From assembly GCF_013459645.1 (NCBI RefSeq), contig NZ_CP054861.1, positions 3,460,001-3,524,000 on the forward strand: a DNA stretch of 64,000 nt, given 5' to 3'. This document shows, one piece after another, positions 41,479 to 50,183 of this stretch (position 1 is its first letter; each line of letters opens with the position of its first letter). Under the pieces are notes generated by a model, which saw only the letters and a program-made list of their open reading frames with translations, did no database searches and was not told where the DNA came from. The DNA comes from Martelella sp. NC20 (lineage in GTDB: Bacteria > Pseudomonadota > Alphaproteobacteria > Rhizobiales > Rhizobiaceae). The position numbers and the translations under genes were made by a program.

Positions 41479-41689
41479 TTCGTGTCTCCCGAAATCAGTA
41501 ATGCCGATCTGAGCCGCGCCCCGAAGCCGGGTCGTCTGTCTGGGATGGATTTTCAGGACAAGAACGGCCGGCCAGCGAAGCGCTAGCGAATAATGATGCA
41601 AATCGTGCAAGGGGCCGTGTTCATGTGAGGCGTTATGCCGGGTGGCGGGGCAGGCGTCAAGCCCGGAGCGTGATTCGAAAGCCGGAATG

Positions 41690-41870
41690 AAAGTAAGCAA
41701 TAAGTAATGTTAAATTTAGTAATATATATAATGTTAAATTACCTTAAATTACAATTACATGCATATTTTATAAGTATAAATGAGTTCATATTTAAATATA
41801 AATTTGACTTAAACTTTATCGTGCTATGATTTTTCTGCAATTATGATTTCGAATCAAACGGGGGTAAAGA
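41690..41870 (+). promoter_or_regulatory. Extremely AT-rich leader with likely promoter for the outer-membrane protein gene
   Basis: Bases about 41690-41830 are almost all A/T, with several TTAAAT/ATTTAA runs, in a GC-rich chromosome. At its end TTGACT (41804-41809) and TATGAT (41825-41830) form a -35/-10-like pair with 15-bp spacing, 40 bp before the ATG at 41871 (ribosome-binding site GGGGGTAAAG). AT-rich upstream tracts (UP elements) or H-NS-like silencing are possible. The gap from cysS start (41478) to 41690 holds nothing I can identify. Confidence 0.5.
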
Positions 41871-42578
41871 ATGATCAACAAACTGACGATCTGCGCGGCG
41901 GCGTTCCTGCCGGCCGCAGCAAGTCAGGCCGCGGACATAGTGTTTATGCCGCCGCCTGCAGCAAACGACATCATTATGGTCGAGCAGGCCAGCTTCACAT
42001 GGACCGGGTTCTACCTCGGTGCGCTGGCCGGCTATCACTGGACCGATACCGATGTCGACACCTGGCGTCTGGTGGACAAGGACCTCCAGCTCGACAACTG
42101 GCTGGCCGGCGGGTTCTTCGGGGCCAACTATCAGTTTGACAACAATATCGTTGTCGGCATGGAGGGCGAGTTCGACTATGCCGCCGGCGCCAGCGGCCAG
42201 AACCTCCAGGTCATCATTGCCGGCGTACCCGAAACCGCGACCGGCGACTTCGACTTTGGCTGGGGTGGTTCGCTCAGGGGCAGGCTCGGCTACGCCCTCG
42301 ACCGGACGCTGATCTATGCGACGGCCGGCGGCGAGGTCGCCACGGGCAGCGTGACCGGCAGTGCGCTGACCTATTCCCTCGACACCGGTCAAAAGGTCAG
42401 GTTGGGCTGGACGGCCGGGGCGGGTATCGAGCAGGCTTTCACCGATCACCTGTTCGGTCGGCTGGAGTACCGCTACTCCTATTATCCGTCAGTCGATCAC
42501 AGCTACGCTTGGGACCCGGATTTCAGCCTGAAGGCAAGCCAAAGCCTGCTGAAGGCCGGGCTCGGCTACAAGTTTTAG
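41871..42578 (+). CDS. Omp25/RopB-like outer-membrane beta-barrel protein (235 aa)
   Basis: Signal peptide MINKLTICAAAFLPAAASQA, then repeated amphipathic strands (FTWTGFYLGALAGYHWTDTD, FFGANYQFDNNIVVGMEGEF) and a terminal strand ending in Phe (LLKAGLGYKF). The W-T-G-F-Y-x-G start and C-terminal Phe are hallmarks of the Omp25/Omp31/RopB family of Rhizobiales, small 8-stranded barrels binding LPS or peptidoglycan. The strong AT-rich promoter region suggests high expression. Confidence 0.88.
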   Translation: MINKLTICAAAFLPAAASQAADIVFMPPPAANDIIMVEQASFTWTGFYLGALAGYHWTDTDVDTWRLVDKDLQLDNWLAGGFFGANYQFDNNIVVGMEGEFDYAAGASGQNLQVIIAGVPETATGDFDFGWGGSLRGRLGYALDRTLIYATAGGEVATGSVTGSALTYSLDTGQKVRLGWTAGAGIEQAFTDHLFGRLEYRYSYYPSVDHSYAWDPDFSLKASQSLLKAGLGYKF

Positions 42579-42794
42579 CCGGAGCCCGATGGCTACGACG
42601 CGGTTGGAGACCGGACTGCCGTCCGGTCTCCAACGAGGCCTGGACGGCTGATTTCCGGATTCTTTGCGGGCGACAGGTGATGGCGTCTGATCGCGAAATG
42701 CTATGTTGGCGGGGAAGATCGCGGCGGATGCACCCGAGCGGGGCCTGTCTCCAGTGCCAGGCTGCGGCTTGCGCGGTGACCTGAACGGGCCATA

Positions 42795-43982
42795 ATGACA
42801 GCCCGTGAATCACTTTCGACAGGTCTTTCCTTGCCAACCCCCCTCACATTCCGGTTGCGGCTCGCCGCGCTGGTCATCGGCATATTCCTGATCGGGGCGA
42901 ATTCGTTCATCCTCAGCCCGATCCTGAGCGATGTTGCGGAATCGCTGAACACCGATGCCGTTCCGATAGCCTGGGCGATATCCGCCTTTGGCGGGGCGAC
43001 CGGCCTGTCGGCTTTTTTTCTCTCGCGCTTGATCGATCGCTTCGATGCGCGACTGATATTTTCGGCCGCATTTGTCGTGATGGCGCTCGGCTTTCTGGGA
43101 TCGGCGATCACGCCGGTCTGGCAAGGGCTGGCCGCCGGGCAGGCGCTGGTGGGCGTTGCGACCGGTATTCTGCTGCCGGCAATCTATTCGGAAGCGGTGC
43201 GGATCGCGCCGGCAGGCGAAGGCGCGCGGTTTCTTGGGATCGTGCTTTCGGGCTGGTCCATTTCGCTCATCGGCGGCGTTCCGATCTCGGCGCTGCTCAG
43301 CGATATGCTGGACTGGCGCATTGCCTACGCCGTGCTGTGCGGCGTCGCTGTGCTGCTGGCTCTCGCCTTTGCGATGTTTCGCCCGTCACAACCGGCCTCC
43401 GTAGCCAGTTCGGCGGGACCGGCGCGACTTGAGGTGTTGCACATAGAAGGCGTGAAGAGCCTGCTTGTCACCTGTCTCTGCTTCATGAGCTCCTTCTACG
43501 GCACCTATGCGCTGCTCGGACATCATATGCGCGAGACGCTGGGCATCAGCGCTTCGGCGGCCAGCATGGCGGCTTTGACCTACGGCGTCGGCTTCGGCGT
43601 GGGCGGATTGGCTGCCCGGCATGTGGATCGCCTCGGCCCGGGGCGCGTGTTTCCATACTTCCTGGCGGGTTCGTGCGTGATCTACCTGATGCTGACAGCC
43701 GCGACGCAGGCTTACTGGACCGCGCTGCTGGCGACGTTGCTTCTGGGCTTCGTCAATCATTTCGGACTGAGCCTGACCGTTCTGCGGTTGGCTGAGCGCA
43801 ATCCCGCGGCGCGCGGCATGCTGATCGGCTTCAATATCACCGCGACCTACATTGCCGTCTTCTGCGGTCCGCTTCTGATGGGCGCGCTTTATGCGGCTGC
43901 GGGTTTCGGCGCCGTCTCAGCCGCCGCCGCCATCCTGGTTGCGGTCGCGGTTATCCTGAACTGGCGCATCCGGCGGATCTGA
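42795..43982 (+). CDS. MFS transporter (395 aa)
   Basis: Twelve hydrophobic segments with the loop 2-3 motif SRLIDRFDARLIFSAA (G-x3-D-R-x-x-R-R-like) typical of drug or sugar efflux. The opening segment ALVIGIFLIGANSFILSPI matches the DHA1 (drug:H+) type. Its substrate is unknown. Abuts the convergent DUF1349 gene directly (stop 43980-43982, next stop from 43983). About 210 bp before it have no gene. Confidence 0.85.
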   Translation: MTARESLSTGLSLPTPLTFRLRLAALVIGIFLIGANSFILSPILSDVAESLNTDAVPIAWAISAFGGATGLSAFFLSRLIDRFDARLIFSAAFVVMALGFLGSAITPVWQGLAAGQALVGVATGILLPAIYSEAVRIAPAGEGARFLGIVLSGWSISLIGGVPISALLSDMLDWRIAYAVLCGVAVLLALAFAMFRPSQPASVASSAGPARLEVLHIEGVKSLLVTCLCFMSSFYGTYALLGHHMRETLGISASAASMAALTYGVGFGVGGLAARHVDRLGPGRVFPYFLAGSCVIYLMLTAATQAYWTALLATLLLGFVNHFGLSLTVLRLAERNPAARGMLIGFNITATYIAVFCGPLLMGALYAAAGFGAVSAAAAILVAVAVILNWRIRRI

Positions 43983-44546
43983 TCAATCGTGAAGCTGCCG
44001 TGAAATCGGCGGTCCGATCTGAAACGCGCTGAATCGCACATTGAGACCGGCGCGTTCCGGCGTGCATGCGGTCATTCCGACCATTGCATCAGCGACGGGG
44101 AAGGGGCAGAGCCGGGCCATCTGCCATCTTTCGTCGCCGAGATGAAACTGGACGCGAACGGCATCGCCATGCCGGGTGAGGCGGATCGAGACCGGCGTCT
44201 CGGGCGTCGCCTCAGGAAGCGGGATCACGGACCAGTCGGAGACATTACGGGTGACGACCGTCGAAAAATGCATCAGTCCGTCCGTGAACTCGATACCCGC
44301 CTTGATCCAGCTGGTCTCGTCGACCCGCAACATGATCCCGGCCTGGTCGTAAAGCGCCTGATAATCGGCCTGAACGGTGAGGCTCGCGGAAAAATCGCCG
44401 GTTACTGGTTCCAGACAGGCATGGCCGCTGTCGCGGGTGAAACCGTAAAACGTCTCGCGCCAGAAATCGGTGGCCTTTTCGGTGACGAGCGTCAGCGACG
44501 CGGCATCGTCAGTCCACTCAGCCGGCTCGTTCAGCCATTTGCGCAT
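43983..44546 (-). CDS. DUF1349-family protein (187 aa)
   Basis: Concanavalin-like beta-sandwich family: ADYQALYDQAGIMLRVDETS, IKAGIEFTDGLMHFSTVVTR and GLNVRFSAFQIGPP fit DUF1349 (YdfR-like). Role unknown; possibly carbohydrate binding. Start ATG at 44546. It lies 15 bp after the SDR gene in the same direction; both may be one transcript. Confidence 0.85.
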   Translation of the reverse strand: MRKWLNEPAEWTDDAASLTLVTEKATDFWRETFYGFTRDSGHACLEPVTGDFSASLTVQADYQALYDQAGIMLRVDETSWIKAGIEFTDGLMHFSTVVTRNVSDWSVIPLPEATPETPVSIRLTRHGDAVRVQFHLGDERWQMARLCPFPVADAMVGMTACTPERAGLNVRFSAFQIGPPISRQLHD

Positions 44547-44561
44547 CGCCTTGTCTCCGGT

Positions 44562-45305
44562 TCATTGCGGCAGTTGATAGTCCTTGAACCGGTCCTCGCG
44601 GACGGAATAGAGCTTGCCGCTTTCGGTGAAATCCGGTCGCGTCAACGCCACGATTTTTGCCGCCACCTCGCTTGGATGCGGCAGCGTCATCGGATCTTCG
44701 CCCGGAGCGGCCTGGGCCCGCATCGCGGTGCGGGTGCGGCCCGGATCGACGCTGTTGACCTTGATCGTGGTATGGGCGGTTTCACCGGCCCATGTACGCG
44801 CTAAGGCCTCGACGGCCGCCTTCGAAGCGGCATAGGGGCCCCAGAAAGGGCGACATGTATGGGCGACGCCGGAGGAAAGCAGCACCGCGCGTGCGGCATC
44901 CGATTGTTTCAGCAACGGCTCCAGCGAGCGGATCAGCCGCCAGGTCGCGGTCACATTGACGGCCATGACCTGCTCGAACACCTTCGCTTCGACATGGGCA
45001 AGCGGCGAGACGACGCCGAGCACGCCGGCATTGGCCACCATGATGTCAAGCTTGCCCCAGCGCGTGAAGATCGAACCGCCGAGCCGGTCGATCGCGCCCA
45101 TATCGGCCAGATCCATCGGCACCAGCGTGGCCGAACCGCTGCCTTCGGCCTGGATCGCGTCGTCCAGTTCTTCCAGTCCGCCGACGGTGCGCGCGCAGGC
45201 AATCACATGCGCGCCTTCGCTTGCCAGCGCAAGCGCCGTGAAATAGCCGATCCCGCGGGAGGCGCCGGTGACGACGGCCAACCGCCCTTCAAGTGGTTTG
45301 GACAT
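44562..45305 (-). CDS. Short-chain dehydrogenase/reductase (247 aa)
   Basis: Rossmann motif TGASRGIGYFTA (G-x3-G-x-G), NAG motif VANAGVLG, catalytic Ser in LSSGVAH, and Y-x3-K as PYAASKAAVEAL. The product is an NAD(P)-dependent oxidoreductase of unknown substrate. It is 20 bp after purF, same direction. Confidence 0.9.
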   Translation of the reverse strand: MSKPLEGRLAVVTGASRGIGYFTALALASEGAHVIACARTVGGLEELDDAIQAEGSGSATLVPMDLADMGAIDRLGGSIFTRWGKLDIMVANAGVLGVVSPLAHVEAKVFEQVMAVNVTATWRLIRSLEPLLKQSDAARAVLLSSGVAHTCRPFWGPYAASKAAVEALARTWAGETAHTTIKVNSVDPGRTRTAMRAQAAPGEDPMTLPHPSEVAAKIVALTRPDFTESGKLYSVREDRFKDYQLPQ

Positions 45306-45325
45306 GATATGCTCCGGAGGTGTTT

Positions 45326-46819
45326 TCAGCCGTTGCCGGCCAGAAGCTCGATTTTCGAAAACTCGCCCTCATGCTCCTTGTCGAGCAGGCGGGTCGGGTA
45401 ATCGCCGGTGAATTGATGGTCAGTGAATTGCGGCAGCGCATTGTTGCGCTTCTGGCCGCCGACAGCCATGTACAGCCCGTCGAGCGACAGGAACTGAAGC
45501 GAATCCGCGCCGATGAAGCGGCACATGTCGGCAAGCGTCTCGTGATTGTTCGCCAGCAGCTTGTCGCGGTCGGGCGTGTCGATGCCGTAATAGTCCGAAT
45601 AGTAGATCATCGGGCTGGCCACGCGGATATGGACTTCCTTGGCGCCCGCCTCGCGCAGCATCTGGACAATCTTGACCGAGGTGGTGCCGCGCACGATCGA
45701 ATCGTCGATCAGCACCACGCGGCTGCCGGCAATCACCGCCTTGTTGGCCGAATGCTTCAGCTTGACCCCGAAGGCGCGGATCTGCTGGGTCGGCTCGATG
45801 AAGGTGCGTCCGACATAGTGATTGCGGATGATGCCGAGCTCGAACGGAATGCCGCTTTCCTGGGCGTAGCCGATCGCAGCCGGCGTGCCGCCATCGGGAA
45901 CCGGCACCACGACATCGGCCTCGACCGGCGCTTCCTTGGCCAGGTTGAAGCCCATATTCTTGCGGGTCTGATAGACGTTGCGGCCGCCGACGATCGAATC
46001 GGGACGGGCGAAATAGACATATTCGAACAGGCAGAGCCGCTCCGGCTGCTTCAGCGCCGGCTTGCGGGAATCGATCGAGATCGTGCCGTCGGGCTGGACT
46101 TCGCAGATCACCACTTCGCCGTTTTCGATATCGCGCACGAATTTGGCGCCGATAATGTCGAGCGCGCAGGTCTCCGAGCAGAATATCGGCTTGCCGTCGA
46201 GTTCGCCCATCACCAGCGGGCGGATGCCGGTCGGGTCGCGCGCGGCGATCAGCTTGGTGCGGGTCATCGCGATCATCGAATAGCCGCCCTCCATCTGGCT
46301 GATCGCATCGATGAAACGGTCGGATGAGGTTTTCGCGCGCGAGCGGGCAATCAGGTGCAGCACCACTTCGGTATCGGAGGTCGACTGACAGATCGCGCCG
46401 TCGGAGATCAGCTTGCGCCGCATCGACAGTCCGTTGGTGAAATTGCCGTTATGGGCGATCGCGATGCCGCCGACGCCGAGTTCGGCGAAAAGCGGCTGGA
46501 CGTTGCGCAGCACGGTTCCGCCGGTGGTCGAATAGCGCACATGGCCCATCGCCATCGAACCGCTCAGGCTTTCGAGCATGGCGGGATCGGTGAAGTGGTC
46601 GCCGACGAGGCCGAGATGGCGTTCGGAGCGGAACTGCTGGCCGTCATAGGATACGATGCCCGCCGCTTCCTGTCCGCGGTGCTGCAGCGCATGAAGGCCG
46701 AGGGCGGTGAGTGCCGCGGCATCGGGGTGGCCCAGAATGCCGAATACGCCGCATTCCTCATGCAGCGTATCGTCATCAATGCTGAAATCGTCGCTCACGT
46801 CAAAACTGGTTTTCATCAT
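45326..46819 (-). CDS. purF: Amidophosphoribosyltransferase (497 aa)
   Basis: First committed step of purine synthesis. The N-terminal nucleophile cysteine is in EECGVFGILGH (about residue 23) after a propeptide, followed by HRGQEAAGI, HNGNFTNG, and the PRPP motif VVLIDDSIVRGTTS. C-terminal metal cysteines are not evident in the tail CRFIGADSLQFLS. cvpA precedes it by 50 bp, an arrangement known in many proteobacteria. Confidence 0.95.
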   Translation of the reverse strand: MMKTSFDVSDDFSIDDDTLHEECGVFGILGHPDAAALTALGLHALQHRGQEAAGIVSYDGQQFRSERHLGLVGDHFTDPAMLESLSGSMAMGHVRYSTTGGTVLRNVQPLFAELGVGGIAIAHNGNFTNGLSMRRKLISDGAICQSTSDTEVVLHLIARSRAKTSSDRFIDAISQMEGGYSMIAMTRTKLIAARDPTGIRPLVMGELDGKPIFCSETCALDIIGAKFVRDIENGEVVICEVQPDGTISIDSRKPALKQPERLCLFEYVYFARPDSIVGGRNVYQTRKNMGFNLAKEAPVEADVVVPVPDGGTPAAIGYAQESGIPFELGIIRNHYVGRTFIEPTQQIRAFGVKLKHSANKAVIAGSRVVLIDDSIVRGTTSVKIVQMLREAGAKEVHIRVASPMIYYSDYYGIDTPDRDKLLANNHETLADMCRFIGADSLQFLSLDGLYMAVGGQKRNNALPQFTDHQFTGDYPTRLLDKEHEGEFSKIELLAGNG

Positions 46820-46869
46820 CTGGTCCGGATATGGCGGGGCAGGGAGGTCCGCAATAAATTCGTTTCGAC

Positions 46870-47460
46870 TTATATAGTGCTGGTCGAAGCCTGTACATCG
46901 GGCTGCAGGATCACGATCGTCTTACCATCGATTTTAGCCACCACGCGATCGTTCGCTGGCGCGAGATAGGTCTCGATCTCTCCGCCGCCCGGCAGAAGGG
47001 CCTCGAGCTTGTCGGCGAGGATATCCAGGACCGGCTTGGACTTGGCGTTTTTGATCCAGTCCGGGCTCTGCGCATCGCCGACGAGCCAGTTCCAGAAGGC
47101 GACGGCGACCGCGAGGATCAGAATTCCGCGCAGCACTCCGAAAACGAAACCAAGCGAACGGTCGAGCACGCCGGCGCGACTGTCGATAATATAGTCGGCA
47201 AATCGCGTTGTAACCAGCGAAAGAAGCAGAAGGGCCACCAGAAAAATAATTGCGAAGGCGGCGGCCATCGCCAGACGCGAATCACTGAGCAGATTTTGAA
47301 GCGAAGGTGCGAGGTAGGGATAACCGAGATAGGCGATCAGCGCGGACAGGCCCCAGGCCAGCAGCGCCAGGACTTCGCGTGAAAATCCCCTGACCATGGC
47401 GAGCAGCGCGGAAAACAGGACAACCAAAACGACGATCAGATCAAACAGGGTCACCGGCAT
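46870..47460 (-). CDS. cvpA: CvpA-family membrane protein (196 aa)
   Basis: Four hydrophobic segments (LFDLIVVLVVLFSALLAMVR, EVLALLAWGLSALIAYLGY, FAIIFLVALLLLSLVTTRF, GFVFGVLRGILILAVAVAFW) and the G-F-x-R-E-V motif of CvpA. The family is named from colicin V production and is commonly upstream of purF, as here. Role: inner-membrane, unclear. Confidence 0.92.
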   Translation of the reverse strand: MPVTLFDLIVVLVVLFSALLAMVRGFSREVLALLAWGLSALIAYLGYPYLAPSLQNLLSDSRLAMAAAFAIIFLVALLLLSLVTTRFADYIIDSRAGVLDRSLGFVFGVLRGILILAVAVAFWNWLVGDAQSPDWIKNAKSKPVLDILADKLEALLPGGGEIETYLAPANDRVVAKIDGKTIVILQPDVQASTSTI

Positions 47461-47526
47461 TCATTGCTCCGCTCGTCTTTCGGCCATGGCTGCGGCCGGA
47501 TGCTGGTTGGTTCGACGCCGGAGACC

Positions 47527-48933
47527 CTAGAAGTCGCCGTCATCATCCGTACGCTCTAACAGTTTGCCGCCCGCTATCTCTGCCACAAGCTCAGGTAGAG
47601 TCTCGAATCCTTTTAACCCGTTTCCCGTGACCGTTGCAATTTCAACCGTGCCGGCTGGAAGAACTGCGCGGGAAAAACCGAGTTTGGCGGCCTCTTTCAG
47701 CCGTTGTACGGCGTGGGCGACGGGTCTGATCGCGCCGGACAGGCTGATTTCGCCGAAATAAACAGAATCGGCGGGCAGGGCAAGACCGGCCAGCGACGAA
47801 ATCAGCGCTGCCGCCACCGCGACATCGGCGGCCGGTTCGCTGACGCGGTAGCCGCCGGCGACGTTGAGATAGACGTCGTGATTGCCGAGCCTGACGCCGC
47901 AATGGGCCTCGAGCACCGCAAGGATCATCGAAAGCCGGGCCGAATCCCAGCCGACGACCGCGCGTCGCGGCGTGCCGAGCGAGGTCGGCGCCACCAGCGC
48001 CTGGATTTCCACCAGCACCGGGCGGGTGCCCTCGATGCCGGCGAAGACGGCGGCTCCCGGCGCCTTCTCGTTGCGTTCGCCGAGAAAAAGCTCGGACGGA
48101 TTGGCGACCTCGCGCAGGCCCTTGTCGCCCATTTCGAACACGCCGATCTCATCGGTCGCGCCGAAGCGATTCTTGACGGTGCGCAGGATGCGGTAATGGT
48201 GGCCGCGCTCGCCCTCGAAATAGAGCACGGCGTCGACCATGTGCTCGACCACGCGCGGCCCCGCGATCTGTCCATCCTTGGTGACGTGGCCGACAAGCAC
48301 GATCGCGGCCCCGGTCTGCTTGGCGTGGCGAATCATCGCCTGTACGCCGATGCGCACCTGCGTCACCGTGCCGGGCGCGGCTTCCGCCTGATCCGACCAG
48401 AGCGTCTGGATCGAATCGATGATCACGAGATCGGGGCGAGGCCCCTCGGCAAGCGTTGCCAGAATGTCCTCGACATTGGTTTCGGCGGCGAGCATCACCT
48501 TTGTATCGGCGGCCCCCAGCCGTTTTGCCCGGAGCCGGACCTGGGCGATTGCTTCCTCGCCGGAGACATAGATCACCCGCTGGTTCTGGCGCGACAGGGC
48601 CGCGGCCGCCTGCATCAGCAGCGTCGATTTGCCGATGCCGGGATCACCGCCGACCAGCACCGCCGAGCCGCGCACGAAGCCGCCGCCGGTGACCCGGTCG
48701 AGTTCGGAAATCAGGCTCTGGACGCGCGGCGCTTCCTCGCTTTCGCCATCGAGCGGGACAAGCGCCACCGGGCGGCCCTTTTTCGGGGAGCGGGCGGGGC
48801 CGCCGCCGATACCGGCGGTCGGGTTTTCCTCGACAATCGTGTTCCACGCGCCGCAGGCATCGCAGCGTCCGGACCAGCGCGGGGTAACCGAGCCGCAATT
48901 CTGGCAGATGAACTGGGTTTTCGCTTTTGCCAA
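47527..48933 (-). CDS. radA: DNA repair protein RadA (Sms, 468 aa)
   Basis: N-terminal C4 zinc finger FICQNCGSVTPRWSGRCDAC (about residues 8-27), RecA-like core with Walker A VGGDPGIGKSTLLMQ, Walker B LVIIDSIQTL, the RadA-specific KNRFG motif (VKNRFGATDEIGVF) and a Lon-like C-terminal domain. RadA processes recombination intermediates with RecA. It is between alr and cvpA. Confidence 0.95.
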   Translation of the reverse strand: MAKAKTQFICQNCGSVTPRWSGRCDACGAWNTIVEENPTAGIGGGPARSPKKGRPVALVPLDGESEEAPRVQSLISELDRVTGGGFVRGSAVLVGGDPGIGKSTLLMQAAAALSRQNQRVIYVSGEEAIAQVRLRAKRLGAADTKVMLAAETNVEDILATLAEGPRPDLVIIDSIQTLWSDQAEAAPGTVTQVRIGVQAMIRHAKQTGAAIVLVGHVTKDGQIAGPRVVEHMVDAVLYFEGERGHHYRILRTVKNRFGATDEIGVFEMGDKGLREVANPSELFLGERNEKAPGAAVFAGIEGTRPVLVEIQALVAPTSLGTPRRAVVGWDSARLSMILAVLEAHCGVRLGNHDVYLNVAGGYRVSEPAADVAVAAALISSLAGLALPADSVYFGEISLSGAIRPVAHAVQRLKEAAKLGFSRAVLPAGTVEIATVTGNGLKGFETLPELVAEIAGGKLLERTDDDGDF

Positions 48934-48954
48934 GGTTTCTCTTTTTCGGCGGTT

Positions 48955-50121
48955 TCAGTCCGGCTGGATATAACGGCGGTTGTAGCGCAAGCCAAGGGAT
49001 GTCAGCAATTCATATCCGATCGTCCCCGCCGCCGCCGCCGCATCGTCGAGCGCGACATTGGTTCCGAACAGTTCGACGTAATCGCCCGCCCGGACGGCGT
49101 CTTCCGGCAGATCGGTAATGTCGAAAATTGTCATATCCATGGTGATGCGGCCAAGAATTGGCACCTTGTGCCCGGCGACAAAGCCGACGCCGCCGGAGGG
49201 AACGGCCTCGCGCAGCGGCACGCCGGCGCCCGATTTGGCGCGAAGATAGCCATCGGCATAGCCCGCAGAAACAATGGCGAGCCGGCTGTCGCGGGCAAGT
49301 TGCTGGGTCGCGCCATAACTGACATTGTCGCCCTTCAGCGCGAACCGGGTCTGGATGATCCGGGCTTCGGCTATGGCCGCCGGCTGCAGCCGTTTGGCGG
49401 CGCCCGGCGCCGAATCACCGCCGTAAAGCGCAATCCCCGGCCGCGTCAGATCGAAATGATAATCCGCGCCGAGCAGAATTCCGGCGGAGGCGGAAAGGCT
49501 CGCCTCGACCCCCTCGAAAGCATTGGCGATGGTGCGGAACCTTGCGAGCTGCTCCCGGTTCATCGGCGCTGCCGGATCATCGCCGCAGGCAAGGTGCGAC
49601 AGCACCAGAACCGGCGAAAAGCTTGCGGGCCTCGCGCCGTCTGCGACAAGACGCAGCGCTTCCTCATGGGAAAGGCCGAGCCGGTTGAAGCCGGTGTCGA
49701 CCTGCAGGGCGCAAGGGTAGTCGCCATATTCCGCGATCGCGGCAAAGAAGAAGGCGAGCTGTTCCTCGCTCGCCAGTACCGGCACGAGACCGTTTTCGAA
49801 AAACACCGCCTCCGTGCCCGGCCACATGCCGGACAGCACGAAGATGCGGGCGTCGGGCGCAAACCGGCGCAGCGTCGCGCCTTCCTCCGGAACCGCGACG
49901 AAGAAATCGGCCGCGCCCGCGCCATAAAGCGCCTCGCCGACATCCTCGATGCCGAGCCCGTAGCCATCCGCCTTGACCACGGCTCCGGTGCGCGCCCTGC
50001 CGGAAAGCGCGCGCATCGTCTGCCAGTTGCCGACGATGGCCGCAAGGTCGACCGTCAGCCGGGCAGGGGCGGCATCGAAGCCGATTTCCGCCTCGGTGAA
50101 TTCATTCGAATATTCAGTCAT
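48955..50121 (-). CDS. alr: Alanine racemase (388 aa)
   Basis: PLP enzyme converting L- to D-Ala for peptidoglycan. The PLP lysine is in AVVKADGYGLG (K51 or so), the second catalytic residue Tyr in NVSYGATQQL, and the fold type III pattern (RPGIALYGG, GFNRLGLSHEEAL) is complete. 21 bp before radA in the same direction. Confidence 0.95.
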   Translation of the reverse strand: MTEYSNEFTEAEIGFDAAPARLTVDLAAIVGNWQTMRALSGRARTGAVVKADGYGLGIEDVGEALYGAGAADFFVAVPEEGATLRRFAPDARIFVLSGMWPGTEAVFFENGLVPVLASEEQLAFFFAAIAEYGDYPCALQVDTGFNRLGLSHEEALRLVADGARPASFSPVLVLSHLACGDDPAAPMNREQLARFRTIANAFEGVEASLSASAGILLGADYHFDLTRPGIALYGGDSAPGAAKRLQPAAIAEARIIQTRFALKGDNVSYGATQQLARDSRLAIVSAGYADGYLRAKSGAGVPLREAVPSGGVGFVAGHKVPILGRITMDMTIFDITDLPEDAVRAGDYVELFGTNVALDDAAAAAGTIGYELLTSLGLRYNRRYIQPD

Positions 50122-50183
50122 GAAACTGCCGTTTGTTGCATCGATACGGCAAGCATAGCGCGATTATCGCGTTCAACACAGAT

